Source: Alistipes sp. UBA940
GTDB taxonomy: Bacteria > Bacteroidota > Bacteroidia > Bacteroidales > Rikenellaceae
NCBI GenBank assembly: GCA_002293425.1
Contig: DBDE01000003.1
Coordinates: forward strand, 7,034 to 30,558
Direction of reading: 5' to 3'
Length of the DNA: 23,525 bases
The position numbers and the translations under genes are program-made. This document shows positions 6,848-14,080 of this stretch, in pieces. The notes under the pieces are model-generated. The model saw only the letters and a program-made list of their open reading frames with translations. It ran no database searches and was not told the DNA's origin. Numbering within the stretch: position 1 is the stretch's first letter; the number at the start of each line of letters is the position of its first letter.

Positions 6848-7585
6848 GTGATAAGCGTTGCAATGGTATCGTATCTCAATACCGTGCCTTTTGTGTATGG
6901 TATCCGGTGCTCCGATATTCGGGGGGTCCGGTTGTTGCTGTCTCCTCCTGCGGGTTGTGCTCGTGCGTTTGCTGAGGGCGAGGCCGATGTTGCTTTGGTT
7001 CCTGTCGGGGCGTTATCTTCGTTGACGGATTATGATGTTTTGCCGCATTGGTGCATTGGTGCCGATGGGGCGGTGCGGACGGTGGTGATGGTTTCCGATT
7101 CGCCTCTTTCTGAGATCCGGCGTGTTTTTCTCGATTCCCATTCTATGACTTCGGTGAGGTTGGCGCGCGTTTTGGCTGACAATTATTGGCATATTTCGCC
7201 GGAGTATTCCGATATAGATTTGGCTTCGCAGAAGCCATCGTTTCCCCCCGCCCCTGAGAATGCTTACGTATTGATAGGCGACAAAGTCTTCGATTACGAG
7301 GGCCGCTTCCGTTATTCGTGGGATTTGGCTTCCGAGTGGCAGGCGTATTCGGGTTTGCCTATGGTTTTTGCGGTGTGGATTGCTCGGAAGGGGGTTTCGA
7401 ACGAGGTTTTGGCCTCTCTGGACGGTGCTTTGACGCTGGGGGTGGAGCGTGTTTACGAGGCTGTGGAGGGCGATGAGCAGAAGTATGAGTACCTTACGCG
7501 GAATATAGATTATTTTTTCGATGCGCCCAAGAGGCGTGCTCTCGATAAGTTTTTAAGTCTTACCTCTAAACCTGCCGCATTATGA
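6848..7585 (+). CDS. mqnA: Chorismate dehydratase (futalosine menaquinone pathway)
   Basis: Periplasmic-binding-protein-like enzyme that dehydrates chorismate to 3-[(1-carboxyvinyl)oxy]benzoate, the first step of the futalosine route to menaquinone. The 245 residues include the family signature VSYLNTVPFVYG right at the start, then GEADVALVPVGAL, SMTSVRLARVL, IGDKVFDYEG and a mid-protein block YSWDLASEWQAYSGLPMVFAVW. The GTG at 6848 is the furthest upstream plausible start in this frame. An ATG at 6832 is out of frame by one base, so either GTG is used or a small frameshift lies between 6834 and 6848. Its stop overlaps the corA start by 4 bp (ATGA), suggesting coupled translation. No other mqn genes are in the window. 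Confidence 0.92.
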   Translation: MISVAMVSYLNTVPFVYGIRCSDIRGVRLLLSPPAGCARAFAEGEADVALVPVGALSSLTDYDVLPHWCIGADGAVRTVVMVSDSPLSEIRRVFLDSHSMTSVRLARVLADNYWHISPEYSDIDLASQKPSFPPAPENAYVLIGDKVFDYEGRFRYSWDLASEWQAYSGLPMVFAVWIARKGVSNEVLASLDGALTLGVERVYEAVEGDEQKYEYLTRNIDYFFDAPKRRALDKFLSLTSKPAAL

Positions 7586-8535
7586 TCACGATTTATCTCA
7601 AGCAACACGGCAAGGTGATCCGCAACATCGACCTCGAACTTTTGGACGAGTTGGGGTACGACGATGTGCTGTGGATCGATTTGTTGACCCCTTCGGTTAA
7701 GGAGAAGAAGGCTGTGGAGGAGTATCTCGATATTGATTTGCAGAGTCGGTGGCAGGTGGAGGAGATCGAGAGTTCGTCGAAGTACGCCGAGGAGGGCGGG
7801 AATGTGGTGGCTAATTCCAACTTTTTCGTTCAGCGGGATGGCGGGTTGGTTTTGGAGCCGGTGTCGTTTACTATTACTGAGGGGTTGTTGGTTTCGGTTC
7901 GCGAGGCCGAGTCGCGCACTTTCGGCGATGTGGCTAAGCGGTTGCAGATTAATAATCGGGCTTATCCGACGGGTTATCACCTTTTTGTGTCGATAATGGA
8001 GGTTCGGATCGATGCGGATGCCGATATGGTGGAGGCCGAGGCTCGGAAGATTTCGGGGTTCAGTACGCAGATTGGGGATGAGGTGCGGAGCAATGAGCGG
8101 TTGTTGAAGCATATTAATGCGGAGCAGGAGACGATGATGACCATTCGTGAGGGCATTTTCGATCGCCAGCGGGTGTTGAGCGGGGTTTTGCGGAGCGAGA
8201 ATTTCCCCAATGACGTTTATCCTCGGTTGCAGTTGATGATCAGGGACGTTAGTTCGTTGATTTCACATACCGATTTCAGCTTCGAGAGGTTGACATATTT
8301 GAAGGACACGGTGATGGGTCTTATCAATATCGAGCAGAATACGACGACTAAGATTTTCACTGTGGCGAGTGTATTTTTTATGCCGGCGACGCTTATTGCG
8401 AGCATTTACGGGATGAATGTGAGGTTGCCTTTTGCGGAGTTGTCGAACCATGGGTCGTTTTGGGTCACCCTTGGGGCTATGGTTGTCGCTTCGGGGTTGA
8501 CGCTCGCCTTTTTCCGCTTTAAGCGTTGGCTTTAG
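7582..8535 (+). CDS. corA: CorA family magnesium/divalent cation transporter
   Basis: Inner-membrane pentameric channel for Mg2+ (also Co2+ or Ni2+). The 317-residue protein has a long cytoplasmic N-terminal domain with a helical stalk (about 145-250). Two C-terminal transmembrane helices follow, the first being TVASVFFMPATLIASIYGMN, which ends in the hallmark GMN selectivity motif. After the short loop VRLPFAELSNHGSFW comes the second helix, and the protein ends in the basic tail FRFKRWL. It begins inside the mqnA stop codon (ATGA), so the two genes are translationally coupled, although no functional link is obvious. The start MITIYLKQHGKVIRNIDL is family-like. Confidence 0.96.
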   Translation: MITIYLKQHGKVIRNIDLELLDELGYDDVLWIDLLTPSVKEKKAVEEYLDIDLQSRWQVEEIESSSKYAEEGGNVVANSNFFVQRDGGLVLEPVSFTITEGLLVSVREAESRTFGDVAKRLQINNRAYPTGYHLFVSIMEVRIDADADMVEAEARKISGFSTQIGDEVRSNERLLKHINAEQETMMTIREGIFDRQRVLSGVLRSENFPNDVYPRLQLMIRDVSSLISHTDFSFERLTYLKDTVMGLINIEQNTTTKIFTVASVFFMPATLIASIYGMNVRLPFAELSNHGSFWVTLGAMVVASGLTLAFFRFKRWL

Positions 8536-8550
8536 AATATTGGTTTTTTG

Positions 8551-8558
8551 TAAATTTG
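8551..8558 (+). promoter_or_regulatory. Putative -7 promoter box before the DUF4160/DUF2442 remnant
   Basis: TAAATTTG matches TAnnTTTG and ends only 7 bp before the ATG at 8565, which would make the transcript nearly leaderless. It lies in the short AT-rich spacer after corA. Confidence 0.4.
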
Positions 8559-8564
8559 TACGTT

Positions 8565-8731
8565 ATGCCTACTCTTTTTGTCTTTTTCGGGTTGCGCCCG
8601 AGATCGGGTTGATTGAAAACCACGGATTGAAGAGCAACGAGCTGCGTTTGGCAGAGATGGTGATAGAGGAGAACCGGGAGATAATAATGGCCAATTGGGA
8701 TAAATTTTTCGGGAATGGCAAAGGTGATTAA
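8565..8731 (+). pseudogene. Decayed DUF4160 protein gene (internal deletion plus frameshift)
   Basis: The ATG at 8565 opens MPTLFVFFGLR, a typical DUF4160 N-terminus, but this frame stops after 15 codons at a TGA. The C-terminal part of the same family (LIENHGLKSNELRLAEMV, then EENREIIMANWDKFFG) continues in a different frame up to the stop at 8731. Intact DUF4160 proteins are about 80-90 residues; about 40 central residues, including the usual His-rich stretch, are missing. The simplest reading is a deletion with frameshift that destroyed the gene while leaving its ends. Next to it is DUF2442, the usual genomic partner of DUF4160. Confidence 0.75.
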
Positions 8732-8951
8732 AGTTTGGACGGACGCCGAACGGATATATATCCTTACGGACAAGGGCGATGTTTTCGGCGAGCGGTTTGC
8801 CGATTATCCTCGTTTGGCCGGTGCCGATGCGGCGGCGCGGAGCAGGTTCGAGTGCGACAATATCGGCATCCGCTGGGATGCACTCGACGAAGACCTGAGC
8901 TATCGCGGATTTATGGTGGAAGCCAAAAAGGAGGCTAAAACAATTCGTTGA
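8715..8951 (+). CDS. DUF2442 domain-containing small protein
   Basis: 78 residues with DUF2442 features: the start MAKVIKVWTDAERIYILTD, the central FADYPRLAGADAAARSRFE and the C-terminal IRWDALDEDLSYRGF. The start lies inside the end of the DUF4160 remnant (17-bp overlap). DUF4160 and DUF2442 genes often sit side by side and have been proposed as a toxin-antitoxin-like pair; no mechanism can be read here. Its 3' end overlaps the convergent nuclease gene by 17 bp. The reading frame is intact, so this partner has outlived the DUF4160 gene. Confidence 0.8.
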   Translation: MAKVIKVWTDAERIYILTDKGDVFGERFADYPRLAGADAAARSRFECDNIGIRWDALDEDLSYRGFMVEAKKEAKTIR

Positions 8952-9714
8952 GCATTTTGGCCAGTCTTAGGCCGCCTTCGAGGAGCTGCTCCTCTATCAG
9001 GGGGCTGTATTTGTTGATGTAGTCCCAATTCAGGTCCTCGTTTTGGGGAGTGCCGTCGTAGATCTCGTCGGCAATGTCGACCGTTTGCTCCATCCAATCC
9101 ATCGGCGTGCCGGCCGCCATTGCTTTGCGCTGGCGACGGGTCATTCGGGGCTCGATGTTTTCGGCCCACTCGGCCGCGCTCCACACGTGGGCACCGTCCA
9201 GCAGGGCCGAATCCCACAAAGAATGCAGATTGGTTTTCCGACCCCGGAAAGTCACCGTGTAGCCGTTCCCTCCGCGATCGGAGGCGCGTCCGGCGTGCAT
9301 CGGGCAGTGCATGTCGCCCACAAAGTGGATCAGCATTTTCAGGTAGACACTTTTCACACTGTCGCAGTTGTCACTTTTCAGAACTTCGACACATTTCTCC
9401 ACCGCCGTGTAGACATCGCCGGTCGGCAGTTTGGGCTCGGAGGCGTAGTCGCCCCCGTCCTCGACGTTGGCATAGTGCCAGGTGCGAATGAAGTCGTATT
9501 CGGGGTAGCTTCTCAGGCCGTCGGCCCAGCTCGACCAGTAGGCCATGTTGTGTCCGTCGAGAAGGCGGGTTATCTTCCGTTCGGCACATTTGGTGAGGTG
9601 TTTTTGGGCTACTCGGGCGGTTGCGTTGTGCCCTTTTTCGCCCCAGGCGGAGGCGGGCGAAATGTTAATAAAAACGCAACAAAATGTTAATAAGAAAACC
9701 GGAATCGCACGCAT
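8935..9714 (-). CDS. Secreted S1/P1-type zinc nuclease
   Basis: Exported single-strand-preferring nuclease/3'-nucleotidase of the S1/P1 family (259 residues). The signal peptide MRAIPVFLLTFCCVFINIS ends at PASA, leaving a mature N-terminus WGEKGH. The N-terminal Trp itself is a zinc ligand in this family, so this cleavage site is diagnostic. Other tri-zinc ligands are visible in SSWADGLRS, RTWHYAN, HFVGDMHCPMHAG and NLHSLWDSALLD. The likely role is scavenging phosphate or nucleosides from external nucleic acid. It is divergent from the TonB receptor gene, with overlapping promoters in the 61-bp spacer, and its 3' end overlaps the DUF2442 gene. Confidence 0.94.
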   Translation of the reverse strand: MRAIPVFLLTFCCVFINISPASAWGEKGHNATARVAQKHLTKCAERKITRLLDGHNMAYWSSWADGLRSYPEYDFIRTWHYANVEDGGDYASEPKLPTGDVYTAVEKCVEVLKSDNCDSVKSVYLKMLIHFVGDMHCPMHAGRASDRGGNGYTVTFRGRKTNLHSLWDSALLDGAHVWSAAEWAENIEPRMTRRQRKAMAAGTPMDWMEQTVDIADEIYDGTPQNEDLNWDYINKYSPLIEEQLLEGGLRLAKMLNELF

Positions 9715-9722
9715 AAAAACAT

Positions 9723-9730
9723 TACTTTTG
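9723..9730 (+). promoter_or_regulatory. Putative -7 promoter box for the TonB receptor operon
   Basis: TACTTTTG matches TAnnTTTG, 45 bp before the ATG at 9776. It lies within 10 bp of an opposite-strand box that serves the nuclease gene. Confidence 0.5.
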
Positions 9731-9736
9731 TGCGGG

Positions 9737-9744
9737 CAAAAATA
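9737..9744 (-). promoter_or_regulatory. Putative -7 promoter box for the S1/P1 nuclease
   Basis: CAAAAATA on the plus strand reads TATTTTTG on the minus strand, matching TAnnTTTG, 22 bp upstream of the nuclease ATG at 9714. Together with the plus-strand box at 9723-9730 it forms a compact divergent promoter. Confidence 0.45.
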
Positions 9745-9775
9745 ATGATTTTAATTTTAAACAACTTCTTATATT

Positions 9776-12352
9776 ATGAAAAAACTTTTAATCTTTGTTT
9801 TGGGCGTTTTGCTGCCGTTGGGTGCGAGTGCCCAGGGGTTTGTGACGGGCCGGGTGGTCGATGGCGAGAGTGACGGGCCGTTGGCGGGTGCGGTGATTGT
9901 CAACTCTTCCACGGGTGACATCGCCATTGCGGCCAATGACGGGAGCTTCCGCATTCGCGGTGGGGCGTTGTCGGTCGAGTTTATGGGTTATGTTACCCGC
10001 GAGTTGGAGGCGACGGGCGATTTGGGCGCGGTGGTTATGGAGCCGGATGCCATTTCGGTGCAGGACATTGTGGTTGTTGCGGGGATCGTGACGGACCGCA
10101 AGACTCCGGTTGCGGTGTCGAATGTGACGCGGTCGCAGATCGACCTTAAACTCTCCAATCAGGAGTTTCCGGAGTTGTTGAAGTCGACACCGTCGGTTTA
10201 TGCGACTAAGGAGAGCGGTGGTTATGGCGATTCGCGTATTTCGATGCGTGGGTTCAATTCGGAGAATATCGGGGTGTTGGTGAACGGGATTCCCATTAAC
10301 GATATGGAGAATGGGCGCGTTTATTGGTCGAATTGGGCGGGGTTGAGCGATGTGACGAGTATGATGCAGGTCCAGAGAGGATTGGGTGCTTCGAAGCTGG
10401 CTTTGTCGTCGGTCGGCGGGACGATCAATATCGTCACCAAGAGCACCGATGCTCAGAAGGGTGGTTCGGTTTATTATGGCGTTGGGAACGACGGGTTGCA
10501 GAAGCTGGATGTTAGTCTTTCGACCGGTTTGATGGACAACGGCTGGGCTTTTTCGTTTGCGGGGAGCCGCAAGAGTGCGGACGGTTATGTTCGGGGGACC
10601 GATTATTTGGCTTGGAACTATTTTGTCAATTTGTCGAAGGTTTTTGCCGAGGGTCGTCACCGTTTGTCTTTGACGGCGTTCGGTTCGCCGCAGTGGCATA
10701 ATCAGAGGGGTAATCCCTATCTTATCGAAGATTATAAGACCCATCCGGACGGTCGGCGTATGAACCGCTCGTGGGGATATAAGGATGGTAAGGTGACTGG
10801 TGGTGCTTATGGTTATAACCATTATCATAAACCTCAGATCTCGTTGGTGCATACTTGGCAGATAGACGATAAGAGCTTGTTGTCCACTTCGCTTTATGCG
10901 TCGCTGGCTCGGGGCGGTGGTCGTCGTGCTTTTGGGCCTAATGCGGAGTCGTCTCATTTGTTGGCCATCAATAATAATACGGGTCGGCCTTATGAGGACA
11001 CTATGCTTACTCCGGAGGGCCATTTGGATTTCGATCGCGCTTATGAACTCAATGCCGCTTCGCCGGACGGTTCGGCGGCGGTGGTTTTGGGCGAGGCTGT
11101 TAATCGTCACGATTGGTATGGGTTGATGAGTACTTTCAATACCCAGGTGGGTCAGTTCAATATTACCGGCGGGTTCGACGGGAGATATTATAAGGCTTTC
11201 CACGGCAGTGCTGTGACCGATTTGTTGGGGGCAGATTACTATTTGGACAACTCGATCAAGTACCGTCCGGAGGGTCAGCCTTTGTATCCGGGCGATTATG
11301 TTCAGTACGACGAGACGGGCGAGGTGCTTTGGACGGGTTTGTTTGCCCAGGCGGAGTATGTTAAGGACAATTTGTCGGCTTTTGTTTCGGCTTCGTTGTC
11401 GGCTAATTTTTATCGTTGGCACAATCCCGGGGCACCTTACGAGTCTTCGGAGGATACGCCCCAGTTCGATTATTTGAATGGCCGGACGGTTTCGAAGTGG
11501 GTGAATTTTATGCCTTGGAGCATTAAGGGTGGCGCGAGTTATAAGCTGGGTGCCAATCACAGCGTGTTTGCCAACGGTGGTTATTTCACCAGGGCGCCGT
11601 TCTTCAATTCGTCGTTTATGAATTATACGATCAACACCAACCCCGATGCCAAGATGGAGCGGGTTGCGACGGCGGAGGTCGGGTACCAGTATACTTCCAA
11701 TGTTTTCAACCTCACTTTTAACGGTTATTATACTCTTTGGCTGGATAAGGGGATGACACGAATGGTGGACGATTTGATTTATAACATCGACGGGATCAAT
11801 GCGCGGCACATGGGTTTGGAGTTGGAGGCGACTTATCGTCCGAGCACACGGTTGAATATTCGGGTTATGGGCTCGTTGGGCGATTGGATTTGGCGTGACG
11901 ATGTGGATGCGACCGCTTATGACGACGATCAGAAGCCTATCGGCAACCCGATGAACCTCTATTTGAAGGGTGTTCACGTGGGTAATTCGGCTCAGATGAC
12001 GGCTGCTTTGGGTGTCGATTGGGAGGTGTTTAAGGGCGTGCGGATCGGTGGCGACCTGAACTGGTTCGGGAAGAACTTTGCCGATTTCCAGCCCGACAGG
12101 CGTACCTCTTTGGTCGATGCGGGTGTTGATTCGTGGCAGTTGCCGGATTATGCGACTGTCGATTTGCAGCTCAGTTATCGGTTCCGGTTGGGTGAGAATG
12201 TGGGGGCTACGTTGTATGGCAACGTGAATAACCTTTTGGACAGTTGGTATATTGCCGATGCCAGGGATGGTGCGGGTCATAATGCTCGGACGGCTTTGGT
12301 TTATTATGGTTTCGGTCGCACGTGGACTGCGGGGTTGAAGTTTAACTTTTAA
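9776..12352 (+). CDS. TonB-dependent outer-membrane receptor with N-terminal carboxypeptidase-like domain
   Basis: 858-residue outer-membrane importer driven by TonB. The signal peptide MKKLLIFVLGVLLPLGASAQ is followed by a CarboxypepD_reg-like beta-sandwich (about 21-90: GFVTGRVVDGESDGPLAGA ... SVEFMGYVTREL). The plug domain (about 105-225) holds SNVTRSQIDLKLSNQEFPEL, RISMRGFNSENIGVLVNGIP, QVQRGLGASKLALSSVGGTI and NIVTKSTD. The rest is a 22-strand-type barrel rich in alternating aromatic residues, ending GLKFNF with the terminal Phe usual for outer-membrane proteins. A lipoprotein gene follows 14 bp later and no SusD is present, so this is not a classical Sus pair. The ligand cannot be predicted. 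Confidence 0.95.
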   Translation: MKKLLIFVLGVLLPLGASAQGFVTGRVVDGESDGPLAGAVIVNSSTGDIAIAANDGSFRIRGGALSVEFMGYVTRELEATGDLGAVVMEPDAISVQDIVVVAGIVTDRKTPVAVSNVTRSQIDLKLSNQEFPELLKSTPSVYATKESGGYGDSRISMRGFNSENIGVLVNGIPINDMENGRVYWSNWAGLSDVTSMMQVQRGLGASKLALSSVGGTINIVTKSTDAQKGGSVYYGVGNDGLQKLDVSLSTGLMDNGWAFSFAGSRKSADGYVRGTDYLAWNYFVNLSKVFAEGRHRLSLTAFGSPQWHNQRGNPYLIEDYKTHPDGRRMNRSWGYKDGKVTGGAYGYNHYHKPQISLVHTWQIDDKSLLSTSLYASLARGGGRRAFGPNAESSHLLAINNNTGRPYEDTMLTPEGHLDFDRAYELNAASPDGSAAVVLGEAVNRHDWYGLMSTFNTQVGQFNITGGFDGRYYKAFHGSAVTDLLGADYYLDNSIKYRPEGQPLYPGDYVQYDETGEVLWTGLFAQAEYVKDNLSAFVSASLSANFYRWHNPGAPYESSEDTPQFDYLNGRTVSKWVNFMPWSIKGGASYKLGANHSVFANGGYFTRAPFFNSSFMNYTINTNPDAKMERVATAEVGYQYTSNVFNLTFNGYYTLWLDKGMTRMVDDLIYNIDGINARHMGLELEATYRPSTRLNIRVMGSLGDWIWRDDVDATAYDDDQKPIGNPMNLYLKGVHVGNSAQMTAALGVDWEVFKGVRIGGDLNWFGKNFADFQPDRRTSLVDAGVDSWQLPDYATVDLQLSYRFRLGENVGATLYGNVNNLLDSWYIADARDGAGHNARTALVYYGFGRTWTAGLKFNF

Positions 12353-12366
12353 ATTGGGATATTTTT

Positions 12367-14001
12367 ATGAAGAAGATATTGTTTTTGACCACCCTGTTGT
12401 TTGGCTCTTTGCTGGCCGGGTGTAGCGATCAGAACGAGGTTGTGAGGGACCTTTATGACGAGATCGAGGATCGGCCGATTGTAGAGTCGATTCCTTATAC
12501 CCTCACGGATGCCGATTATACGGCTATTTCTAAGGCTGCGGTGAAGGCTGCGGGCGATGATGCCGCTAAGAAAGCTTTGGCTCAGGCGGTGGATACGGAG
12601 AAGGCGTTGAACAGTTTTGCCAATGGGAGCGATTTTTTCGACGATGTGTTGGTGGGCAGGTTTCCCGCTTTGGATGTCAATTCGGCGGTTCAGGTGACTT
12701 ACGGTTATCGTGAGGATTATTTGTTTGATGTGGTTAAGCCTGTGACGATTATTCTGGAGGAGGATTTCGAGGGCGAGTTTGCTTCCGGCTGGACGCAGTT
12801 CGACACTTCGGGTACGAGGGAGTGGGTGTCGGCGGCTTATGGCGGCAACACTTATGCCGAGGTGACCTCTTATGGCAATCCGAAGGAGGAGAACAATGTG
12901 TTTTTGGTCTCGCCTGAGGTCGATTTGACGGGTTTGGAGAATCCTAATTTGTCGTTCACGGCCGAGTTGCGTTTTCCGGTTTCCGGACAGAACTATTTGA
13001 GGGTTTTGGTGACGGAGAGCTATAATGGCGCGGCGACGGTGTGGGACGATGTGACGGCAAACTTCACTTTGCCGACCGAGCAGACGGGTGCCCAGGCTTC
13101 GGCGGGAGTGTTTTCGCTTGCGGATTATAGTGGCAGGATTCGGTTTGCTTTCAAGTATCAGGGCGATGATTTGAACGCTTCGTTGACCACGACTTTGCGG
13201 ATAGACAACATTCGGGTTGCTGACGGATTGTTTTATGACAATGTTGTGACGGTGACGGCCGACGATGTTAAGGAGATGGGGTTGCAGTTTTTGAGTCTTG
13301 CGACTGCTCCGAAGTATGTTCCGGCGTTTCTTGCCCGGATGTTTCCTTATGCTCAGGATGGGGATCGCAAGGCGGTGGTTTATAACACTTCGGCTTCGGC
13401 GAAGAGGGCGGACGAATACTATTTCTTCGAGGGCAGGTGGGCTCCGAGCATTTCGGGTGCGGGCCGTCGGACGGAGCAGTATGTGTTGAGCGACAATGGT
13501 TGGGTGTTCGATCCGACGGTGAATTTCTGGATGTCGAAGGACGATTATCAGTTGGTTATCGACCGTGTTTTGAGCGATCCGAAGACGGAGATGTATGTAG
13601 GTTTCGGTTCGGACGGTGTCCAGCGCACTAATGAGGAGTGGTATTATGGGTTCAATGCTTATTATCCTAATGTCAGTTTCCGGTTGTCGAGCCGCGATAG
13701 CAATAAGGCGAGTGCGGAGTATGATACGGAGCTTCACGAGTTGGGCTCGGATGAGGAGAAGGTTGCGTTGTTGTGGGATCGGTTGGAGCAGAGGGGTTTG
13801 CCGTTGTTCCTTTCGTTGAAGTTCCCGACCACGCCGCTTTCGGTGGAGGGCGTCACTCAGATGTATCGTATTTCGTTGAAGGTTTACGGGTATGACGGTG
13901 TGTCGGCCGATTCGAATGGCAAGGACTATTCGTTCCTTTATAAGGTGACTAAGGCGGGTCCTGGTCCGGAGTTCGAGTTTGTGGAGAAAACCGAGCTGTA
14001 A
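12367..14001 (+). CDS. Choice-of-anchor-J-type outer-membrane lipoprotein, partner of the upstream receptor
   Basis: 544-residue lipoprotein: the signal peptide MKKILFLTTLLFGSLLAGC places lipidated Cys at residue 19. A segment from about residue 137 (EEDFEGEFASGWTQFDTSGT ... FLVSPEVDL) has the look of a choice-of-anchor J / cleaved-adhesin beta-sandwich: a DFEG start, W-rich strands, then VSPEVDLTG. The N-terminal third (about 25-120) has the repetitive Ala/Lys pattern TDADYTAISKAAVKAAGDDA; the C-terminal half (about 300-540) has no family I can name. It lies 14 bp after the receptor gene and ends at a strong terminator, so the pair is almost surely one operon. By analogy with SusCD it could cap the receptor or present a substrate; this is inference. 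Confidence 0.82.
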   Translation: MKKILFLTTLLFGSLLAGCSDQNEVVRDLYDEIEDRPIVESIPYTLTDADYTAISKAAVKAAGDDAAKKALAQAVDTEKALNSFANGSDFFDDVLVGRFPALDVNSAVQVTYGYREDYLFDVVKPVTIILEEDFEGEFASGWTQFDTSGTREWVSAAYGGNTYAEVTSYGNPKEENNVFLVSPEVDLTGLENPNLSFTAELRFPVSGQNYLRVLVTESYNGAATVWDDVTANFTLPTEQTGAQASAGVFSLADYSGRIRFAFKYQGDDLNASLTTTLRIDNIRVADGLFYDNVVTVTADDVKEMGLQFLSLATAPKYVPAFLARMFPYAQDGDRKAVVYNTSASAKRADEYYFFEGRWAPSISGAGRRTEQYVLSDNGWVFDPTVNFWMSKDDYQLVIDRVLSDPKTEMYVGFGSDGVQRTNEEWYYGFNAYYPNVSFRLSSRDSNKASAEYDTELHELGSDEEKVALLWDRLEQRGLPLFLSLKFPTTPLSVEGVTQMYRISLKVYGYDGVSADSNGKDYSFLYKVTKAGPGPEFEFVEKTEL

Positions 14002-14004
14002 AAT

Positions 14005-14032
14005 AAAAAAGCCCTCTTCGGAGGGCTTTTTT
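14005..14032 (+). terminator. Intrinsic terminator after the receptor/lipoprotein operon
   Basis: GCCCTC-TTCG-GAGGGC (14011-14026) is a perfect 6-bp stem with a UUCG tetraloop, preceded by an A-run and followed by TTTTTT. It lies 9 bp after the lipoprotein stop and separates the operon from the GH20 promoter. The A-run could let it work weakly in both directions. Confidence 0.93.
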
Positions 14033-14049
14033 ATTCCCATTATTTTCAA

Positions 14050-14057
14050 TACCTTTG
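14050..14057 (+). promoter_or_regulatory. Putative -7 promoter box for the GH20 operon
   Basis: TACCTTTG matches TAnnTTTG and lies 23 bp before the ATG at 14081, just after the terminator that isolates the upstream operon. This strengthens the case for an independent promoter. Confidence 0.6.
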
Positions 14058-14080
14058 CTTTATTCTAACTATTAACTTTT

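Noticed and set aside
6832..6975. 48-residue frame starting at ATG 6832
   Set aside because: It overlaps mqnA out of frame, is Cys/Val-rich without a family pattern, and is best seen as a shadow or as evidence for a small frameshift.
9788..12280. 830-codon open frame on the minus strand
   Set aside because: It is an exact antisense shadow of the TonB receptor gene, which has a signal peptide, plug and barrel signatures. The antisense translation is rich in Arg/His/Ile with no family pattern.
12349..14049. 566-codon minus-strand frame
   Set aside because: Antisense to the lipoprotein gene and runs through the terminator hairpin.
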